From the NCBI GenBank assembly GCA_027335545.1, contig DAHWHV010000389.1, positions 1 through 10,354 on the forward strand: a DNA stretch of 10,354 nt, in the 5' to 3' direction. The notes beneath the pieces are model-generated. The model worked only from the letters and a program-made list of their open reading frames with translations, did no database searches and was not told where the DNA came from. Made by a program: the position numbers and the translations under genes. This stretch comes from Clostridia bacterium. GTDB lineage: Bacteria > Bacillota_E > RBS10-35 > JAJYVN01. Positions 6,375-10,354 of the stretch are shown here, piece by piece (position 1 is the stretch's first letter; each line of letters starts with the position of its first letter).

Positions 6375-7922
6375 TCAGGCGTAGGCGAGACGCGGCGGCG
6401 GGGGCGGCTCCAGGCCGCATTGGGTCGCGAGCAGGGCGCAGAGCAGGGCCCGGGCCTCGTCGTCCGGGCCGCGGGTCCAGCGATTGACCCGCTCCGCCGG
6501 GTCCGCCACTAGGTCATAGAACTCCCCGTCCCCCGCCGACCAGCCCCCGTCCCCACGCAGGTGGAGCGTCAGCTTGTGGCGCTCGGTCACCAGTGTCTTC
6601 AGGTAGAGCCGGTCGGAGACCCGATTCTCCACCAGCGCCGCCCGGCGTGCGGCGTCCACCCGGCCGGACCACACGGGCCACTGGTCGCACCCCGCGAGCC
6701 CCGGGGGCGGCTCGGCGCCGGCGGCCCGCAGCAGCGTCGGCACCAGATCCGCCAGGCTCTGCAGGGCCATGGAGCGGCGGCCGGCCGGGATCACACCGGG
6801 CCAGCGCGCCACCAGGGGGACCCGCAGGGTGTCCTCGGTGTGGAATGGGCCCTTGCCCCACAGCCCGTGGTGCCCCAGGAGTTCGCCGTGGTCGCTGGTG
6901 AAGACGAGCAGCGTCCGCTCGCTCAGGCGCAGGCCCTCCAGGGCGTCCAGCAGCCGGCCCAGGTGGTGGTCGAGCAGCCCGATCATCGCGTAGTACGCCG
7001 CGATGCGCGCGCGCGCCCGCGCCGGGGTGATCGTGCGGTGGTCGATCTCGGCGACGCCGGGGATGCCGAACCGATCCCCGAGCCCGAGACCCTGCAGCCG
7101 ACCTTCCCAGGCCGCCCGGTAGACCTCGGGCTTGCTCGCCAGGTCGGCCGGGTCGGCCAGGGGCAGCGGCAGGGGGGCGTCGCGGTAGGCGTAAAACCAA
7201 GGCTGGGGCGCGACGAACGGCATGTGGGGATCCTGCAGCCCGAGCCAGAGCAGGAAAGGCCGCTCCCCGTCCGCCAGCCGCTCCAGGGCGTGCAGCGCGG
7301 TATCCACGGCCCAGCGGGAGTTGTGGAACTCGGCGGGGAGCGACCAGGCCCCCTCGTCCCCGCCGGCCGGCGCCGGCACGTGGCTCGGCGGGCCGCCGAA
7401 GTGCGCCGGGACGTCCACCCCCTGCTCGCGCAGCCACAACCCGTAGTGCATGCCGGCCGCGTGCGGCTCGCGGGTGTGGCCGATGGCCAGGTGGCAGTCG
7501 GCGAAACCGTGGTAGGGGCCGTGCCAGCGCCGGAAGTGCTCCCAATCGTAGATGCGCGGCGGGGCCTCCGGGGAGCCGGGCGCCAGGCAGGGTTCCAGGT
7601 GGAGCTTGCCGACGGCCGCCGTGCGATAGCCCTGGGCGGCCAGCAGGGTGGGCAGGGTCGGCACGGCGGGGGACAGGGGCACCCCGACGTTCCAGCAGCC
7701 ATGCTGCGACGGCAGCAGGCCCGTGAGTAGGCTGGACCGGCTGGGGGAGCAGAGCGGGTTGGTGCAGTAGGTCCGCCCGAAGGCCGTCCCCTCCGCGCAC
7801 AGGCGGTCGAGGTGGGGCGTGTGGATGAGGTCGTTGCCCAGGCAGCGGATCGTGTCGTAGCGCTGCTGGTCGGTCACGACCAGCACCACGTTGGGCCGGT
7901 CGGGCCGGGATGACAGCGCCAA
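6375..7922 (-). CDS. Type I (formylglycine) sulfatase, second gene of the sulfatase pair
   Basis: Starting at a TTG (7922), this 515-residue protein begins straight with the first strand of the sulfatase fold, RPNVVLVVTDQQ (9-20). The sulfatase signature CSPSR is at 58-62: Cys58 would be oxidised to formylglycine, with P60 and R62 in place. Other expected residues are the metal ligand D18 (the usual second Asp is Gln19), K106 and H108 (GKLHLE), H233 (DPHMPF), D344-H345 (TSDHG) and K357 (GLWGKGPFH). The C-terminal EFYDLVADPAE (467-477) is typical of the S1 family. It hydrolyses sulfate esters of a sugar, choline or aryl compound; the substrate is not clear. No signal peptide is visible, so it should be cytoplasmic. 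The TTG is supported by GGGGAGGT 8 nt upstream. The only longer in-frame ATG, at 8255, would lie inside the preceding gene and add 111 low-complexity residues. It needs a formylglycine-generating enzyme or anaerobic maturase from elsewhere. Confidence 0.93.
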   Translation of the reverse strand: MALSSRPDRPNVVLVVTDQQRYDTIRCLGNDLIHTPHLDRLCAEGTAFGRTYCTNPLCSPSRSSLLTGLLPSQHGCWNVGVPLSPAVPTLPTLLAAQGYRTAAVGKLHLEPCLAPGSPEAPPRIYDWEHFRRWHGPYHGFADCHLAIGHTREPHAAGMHYGLWLREQGVDVPAHFGGPPSHVPAPAGGDEGAWSLPAEFHNSRWAVDTALHALERLADGERPFLLWLGLQDPHMPFVAPQPWFYAYRDAPLPLPLADPADLASKPEVYRAAWEGRLQGLGLGDRFGIPGVAEIDHRTITPARARARIAAYYAMIGLLDHHLGRLLDALEGLRLSERTLLVFTSDHGELLGHHGLWGKGPFHTEDTLRVPLVARWPGVIPAGRRSMALQSLADLVPTLLRAAGAEPPPGLAGCDQWPVWSGRVDAARRAALVENRVSDRLYLKTLVTERHKLTLHLRGDGGWSAGDGEFYDLVADPAERVNRWTRGPDDEARALLCALLATQCGLEPPPPPRLAYA

Positions 7923-7930
7923 GCGGAGCC

Positions 7931-7938
7931 ACCTCCCC
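7931..7938 (-). promoter_or_regulatory. Ribosome binding site deciding a TTG start
   Basis: On the minus strand GGGGAGGT is followed by GGCTCCGC and then TTG. The match to the anti-Shine-Dalgarno and the 8-nt spacing favour the rare TTG start, placed just before the first sulfatase-fold strand. Confidence 0.65.
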
Positions 7939-8072
7939 GTGGGTCCTCCGGCGAGAAGCCGCCGGGGCCCCTGGGCCCCCCGGGTCCTCCTCTCGCCCCG
8001 GCGCGGGGAGGGCCTTCCCCCGCTCGGGCGGGGTCCGCGCCCTTTCCCGTCCGGGGCCGCCCCCGCCAGCGT

Positions 8073-8096
8073 CCTGGGCGCCCCCCTGCGCCCAGG
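8073..8096 (-). terminator. Strong hairpin between the two sulfatase genes
   Basis: CCTGGGCGC (8073-8081) and GCGCCCAGG (8088-8096) form a perfect 9-bp inverted repeat with a 6-nt loop, 73 bp after the stop of the first sulfatase. It lies in a 247-bp spacer (7923-8169) that is almost entirely G and C, with no gene in it. In the leftward transcript it could be a terminator or attenuator lowering expression of the second sulfatase, or an mRNA-stabilising structure. No T-run is visible. Confidence 0.4.
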
Positions 8097-8169
8097 GGCG
8101 ACTCGCGGGGCCCCCCGCCGCGCCCGGGCGCCGCCCCCCGCCCCCCCGCCGATACGGCCCGGCCGCTCC

Positions 8170-9564
8170 TCAGGGCGGGGTGACGAGCCACGGCTCGTTG
8201 GGGTTACAGCGCCGCCGCGCGGCGATGTCGGCCCCGCTCTGGTCAGGGACTTCATAACGGGCGAAGTGCGCGTCCAGGCGGGCCGCGAGCTCCGCGACGA
8301 CCGGCGCGTAGCGCGGTTCGGCCAGGAGGTTGTGCTGCTCCCGGGGGTCGGCCTCCAGGTCGTAGAGCTCGTCGCCGAAGTGGCCGTTGGGCCCGGGGTA
8401 GCGGCGGATCAGCTTGTGCCGGGCCGAGCGGGCCATCCGCGCGTTGCCGTACTCGCAGAACTGCACGTCCCGCCAGGCCCCTGCCGCGCCGCGCAGCAAC
8501 GGGAGGTAGGAGTGCCCGGGGGAGTGGATCTCTTCGGCCACAGCCGGGGCCGGGGTGGCCCCGGCGGCCTCCAGCAGGGTGGCGAACAGGTCGCAGTGGT
8601 CGACCATGGCCTCGCACACCTGGCCCGCGGGCAACACCCCCGGCCAGGACAGCAGCGCGGGCACGCGGATCGACTCCTCCAGGAAGTTCTGGGGGACCGT
8701 CGCGTTGCCCTTGCTGATGAGGCCGTGGTGGCCGTTCATGTGCCCGTGGTCCGCCGTGTACGCCACCAGGGTGTTCTGGCGGAGCCCGGCCCCGTCCAAC
8801 TCGTCCAGCACCCGCCCGACCTGCTCGTCGATGAAGGAGACGGCCGCGTAGTACTGGGCCAGCTGCTCGCGGTGGGTCTGCACGGCGCGCGGCCAGGCCA
8901 TCCGGGCCCAGCCGTGACTGGGGGCCGGCTCCTCCTCGGGGATGGCGGCGAAGCGCCCGGCGCGGTAGGGGGCGACCAGGCGCTCCGGCTGGTCCTGGAG
9001 CGGGGTGTGCGTGCAGACATAACCCACCAGGAGGAAGAAGGGGCGGTCGGCAGGCCGGTGGCGGATGAAGTCCACGGCGCGGTCCGTGAGCAGGGGGGCC
9101 TGGTGGCCGCGCGCGCGGACGGGCCGTCCCTGGTCGGAGAAGGACTGCTCGCCGAAGTGCGGATACTGGTTGACCTGATAGGAGAACCAGCGGTCGAAGC
9201 CGGGGCGCGGGAGGTGATCGCGGCCGCAGTGCCACTTGCCCACCAGGCCCGTGTGGTAGCCGGCGGCCTGCAGGAGTTGCCCGATGTTCCACTGGCCGTC
9301 GATCCCCGGGTGCTCCTGGCCCTGCTCGTCCCACTTCAGCCAGTCGTGGATGCCGTGCTGGGAGGGGAGGCGGCCGGTCAGGAAGCTCGCCCGGGCGGGG
9401 GAGCAGACCGGGCAGGTCGTGAAGGCGTTGCTCAGGCGCGTGCCGGTGGCCGCCAGGTGATCGAGGCTCGGGCTGTGGATCTCCCGGTTGCCGGCGCACC
9501 CCGCGGCCCAGGCTCCATGGTCGTCGGTCAGGAACACCACGATGTTGGGAAGGTCCCCGCCCAC
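8170..9564 (-). CDS. Type I (formylglycine) sulfatase, first gene of the sulfatase pair
   Basis: This 464-residue protein starts at a GTG (9564) with a full AAGGAGGG 6 nt upstream. It opens with LPNIVVFLTDDHG (5-17), giving the metal ligands D14 and D15. The formylglycine signature CSPAR is at 54-58 (Cys54 modified, R58 stabilising), followed by the usual SFLTGRLPSQHG. GKWHCG places K110 and H112, THTP gives H186, TADHGHMNGHHG gives D272-H273, and K285 follows. The C-terminus has ELYDLEADPREQHNLL (399-414), a strong S1-sulfatase hallmark. It hydrolyses sulfate esters; the specific substrate (sulfated sugar or other alcohol) cannot be stated. There is no signal peptide, so a cytoplasmic site is likely. 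It is only moderately similar to the sulfatase downstream, so they are not a recent duplication and may remove sulfate from different positions. Its leader carries a 12-bp repeat and a palindrome, suggesting specific control. Confidence 0.95.
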   Translation of the reverse strand: MGGDLPNIVVFLTDDHGAWAAGCAGNREIHSPSLDHLAATGTRLSNAFTTCPVCSPARASFLTGRLPSQHGIHDWLKWDEQGQEHPGIDGQWNIGQLLQAAGYHTGLVGKWHCGRDHLPRPGFDRWFSYQVNQYPHFGEQSFSDQGRPVRARGHQAPLLTDRAVDFIRHRPADRPFFLLVGYVCTHTPLQDQPERLVAPYRAGRFAAIPEEEPAPSHGWARMAWPRAVQTHREQLAQYYAAVSFIDEQVGRVLDELDGAGLRQNTLVAYTADHGHMNGHHGLISKGNATVPQNFLEESIRVPALLSWPGVLPAGQVCEAMVDHCDLFATLLEAAGATPAPAVAEEIHSPGHSYLPLLRGAAGAWRDVQFCEYGNARMARSARHKLIRRYPGPNGHFGDELYDLEADPREQHNLLAEPRYAPVVAELAARLDAHFARYEVPDQSGADIAARRRCNPNEPWLVTPP

Positions 9565-9570
9565 TGGGCG

Positions 9571-9578
9571 CCCTCCTT
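9571..9578 (-). promoter_or_regulatory. Ribosome binding site of the first sulfatase (GTG start)
   Basis: AAGGAGGG on the minus strand, 6 nt before the GTG. It is a near-perfect Shine-Dalgarno sequence and overlaps the end of the 12-bp repeat tract. Confidence 0.8.
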
Positions 9579-9624
9579 GAAATCAAACTGAAAACCACAC
9601 GGAAAACCGCACGGAAAACCACAC
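9577..9624 (-). repeat. Four-copy 12-bp tandem repeat in the sulfatase leader
   Basis: Read on the minus strand the units are GTGTGGTTTTCC, GTGCGGTTTTCC, GTGTGGTTTTCA and the decayed GTTTGATTTCAA, exactly end to end. The tract is T-rich, in sharp contrast to its surroundings, and its last copy runs into the Shine-Dalgarno of the sulfatase gene. Its location suggests a repeated protein- or RNA-binding site, or an unstructured standby tract that keeps the ribosome binding site open. The repeat is seen directly; the function is inferred. Confidence 0.8.
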
Positions 9625-9651
9625 TGAGCGGCAACTTGATCGGCTGTCTCC

Positions 9652-9669
9652 TGGGCTGGCACCAGCCCA
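9652..9669. promoter_or_regulatory. 18-bp perfect palindrome, candidate operator
   Basis: TGGGCTGG and CCAGCCCA form an 8-bp perfect inverted repeat around a CA centre, 88 bp upstream of the sulfatase start and 27 bp beyond the repeat tract. The size and symmetry fit a dimeric repressor or activator site. No regulator gene is in the window, and no clear -35/-10 pair was found next to it. Confidence 0.4.
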
Positions 9670-10020
9670 AATGCCCCCCGACGGACGCCGGGGCTGCGGT
9701 CCCCTGGGGGCCCCGCCGCCTCTTGGCCTCGCACTCCTACCCCCGCATCGCCTACCGAGCGGGGAAGCGGAGCGGGCCCTCACTCCGCAGCGGAGGCGCG
9801 ACGTGAGGGAGGCCCGAGCCATGAGGGGCAGACGCGACGGCGGCGTGACGGCACCGGGCAGGCGATCCGGCCGACCCCGACGGGGTGCGCAGCGACCCTC
9901 CGCCCGCAGGCGCGCCGCCGCACCGTCCGGGCCGCCCCGTCCGGGGGCCGGGGCGGAGCCACAGGACCGGTGGTTGCACGCAACCCAGGCCCCCACCTGC
10001 CGCAGGGACGTCCCTCATCC
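9670..10020. other. Non-coding GC-rich stretch upstream of the sulfatase pair
   Basis: About 350 bp without a supportable gene. Open frames on both strands translate to Arg/Pro/Gly-rich sequence with no family resemblance and no good ribosome binding site. Nothing else specific is recognised here. Confidence 0.5.
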
Positions 10021-10176
10021 AGAAGCCACCCTTCGGAAGCCACCCTTCGGAGGCCACCTTCGGAAGCCACCTTCGGAAGCCACCTTCAGAAGCCACCTTC
10101 AGAAGCCACCCTCAGAAGCCGCCTTCAGAAGTCACCCTTCAGAAGCCACCCTTCGTGGCCCTTCTGAGCCGCCTTC
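10021..10176. repeat. Tandem array of 13/14-bp repeats (ten good copies plus two decayed)
   Basis: Consensus on the plus strand is (A/G)GAAGCCACC(C)TTC. Ten contiguous copies run from 10021 to 10154 with lengths 14, 14, 13, 13, 13, 13, 13, 13, 14 and 14, differing mostly by an optional C and by A/G at the first base. Two shortened copies follow, to 10176. Each unit holds the dyad GAAG-CCAC-CTTC, so single strands can fold into repeated small hairpins. Because 13 is not a multiple of three and unit lengths mix, the array is not a conserved coding repeat. There are no spacers, so it is not CRISPR. It could be a multi-site binding region, a minisatellite or a structured RNA. Confidence 0.85.
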
Positions 10177-10228
10177 CAGAGAATCGGCAGGGGTCGACGC
10201 CCGCCACCCGGCAGGAGAACGCCCGCCA

Positions 10229-10250
10229 GCGCCATAAGTGTTATATCAGC
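10229..10250. promoter_or_regulatory. AT-rich island with extended -10-like elements on both strands
   Basis: Within very GC-rich DNA the sequence CCATAAGTGTTATATCAGCC appears. On the minus strand TGATATAAC fits an extended -10 (TG-N-TATAAC); on the plus strand TGTTATATC is a similar but weaker match, and ATAAGTGTTAT is itself a small dyad. No -35 hexamer is found at 17 bp on either side. A leftward promoter would read the repeat array and then the sulfatases, leaving an RNA leader of over 650 nt; a rightward one would serve a gene beyond the window. Confidence 0.3.
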
Positions 10251-10266
10251 CAGAGCGGGCGGATCG

Positions 10267-10284
10267 GGCCCGGCCGACCGGGCC
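10267..10284. other. GC-rich hairpin near the right edge
   Basis: GGCCCGG and CCGGGCC form a perfect 7-bp stem with a CCGA loop. It could be the end of a transcription unit from the right or a regulatory structure; the window ends too soon to tell. Confidence 0.3.
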
Positions 10285-10300
10285 GGGGCTCCCTGATCGA

Positions 10301-10315
10301 CCGAACCCGGTTCGG
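10301..10315. promoter_or_regulatory. 15-bp palindrome, candidate operator
   Basis: CCGAACCCGGTTCGG is a perfect 7+1+7 dyad, 50-80 bp from the AT-rich island. Its size fits a transcription factor site. No neighbouring gene on the right is visible within the window, so the target is unknown. Confidence 0.3.
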
Positions 10316-10354
10316 CGGCGGTGACGGAGGGCCCCCCCTTGTGGGCGGGGGCTG

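Noticed and set aside
7923..8255. N-terminal extension of the second sulfatase to an ATG at 8255
   Set aside because: It would begin inside the preceding sulfatase gene and add 111 Arg/Gly/Pro-rich residues; the TTG at 7922 has a good ribosome binding site and sits at the fold's start.
7891..9591. 566-codon open frame on the plus strand opposite the sulfatases
   Set aside because: Long only because high-GC DNA lacks stops; the minus-strand frames carry complete sulfatase signatures and this one has none.
9589..9669. Sigma-70 promoter for the sulfatase pair
   Set aside because: TTGCCG and TTGGGC hexamers occur on the minus strand, but no -10 hexamer lies at 16-18 bp from either, so no promoter is called.
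9528..9734. Minus-strand frame with a repeated Cys-Gly-Phe-Pro peptide over the 12-bp repeats
   Set aside because: The peptide repeat is just the 12-bp DNA repeat read in frame; the frame overlaps the sulfatase start and has no other protein-like content.
10021..10176. CRISPR array
   Set aside because: The repeats are 13-14 bp and contiguous with no spacers, and no cas gene is near.

Overview
The window is bacterial DNA of very high GC content (well over 65% by eye). Genes are preceded by clear Shine-Dalgarno sequences and use ATG, GTG and TTG starts. The gene set is two Gfo/Idh/MocA oxidoreductases, an arylsulfotransferase-like protein, a Tat-type solute-binding lipoprotein, two type I sulfatases and a partial GNAT acetyltransferase. 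Such sets are common in GC-rich, poorly cultured carbohydrate degraders (Chloroflexota/Thermomicrobia, Armatimonadota, Limnochordia-like lineages). The window has no rRNA or marker gene, so the phylum is only a guess.

Layout. At the left, on the minus strand, a Gfo/Idh/MocA dehydrogenase (1223-234) is followed 57 bp later by the start of a GNAT-like gene (176 to beyond the edge). A divergent regulatory stretch of about 490-610 bp (1224 to 1712/1834) holds a small AT-richer island, a strong hairpin and a short N-terminal remnant of a further Gfo/Idh/MocA protein. Then come three plus-strand genes: the arylsulfotransferase-like protein (1835-3058), the solute-binding lipoprotein (3150-4610) and, after a 450-bp gap, a second Gfo/Idh/MocA dehydrogenase (5061-6137). 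They converge on two minus-strand sulfatases (9564-8170, then 7922-6375). These are separated by 247 bp of extremely GC-rich DNA with a strong hairpin.

The last 790 bp (9565-10354) holds no credible gene but is rich in structure. It has a four-copy 12-bp tandem repeat running into the ribosome binding site of the first sulfatase, an 18-bp perfect palindrome just upstream of that, a ten-copy array of 13/14-bp repeats, a short AT-rich island and further dyads.

How the genes may work together (inference): the lipoprotein captures an exported or environmental ligand. The two sulfatases lack visible signal peptides and would act in the cytoplasm on imported sulfate esters. The sulfotransferase-like propeller would move or bind sulfuryl groups, and the NAD(P)-dependent dehydrogenases would oxidise or epimerise the released sugar or cyclitol. 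No ABC permease, ATPase, formylglycine-generating enzyme, glycosidase or regulator is present in the window, so the pathway is incomplete here.
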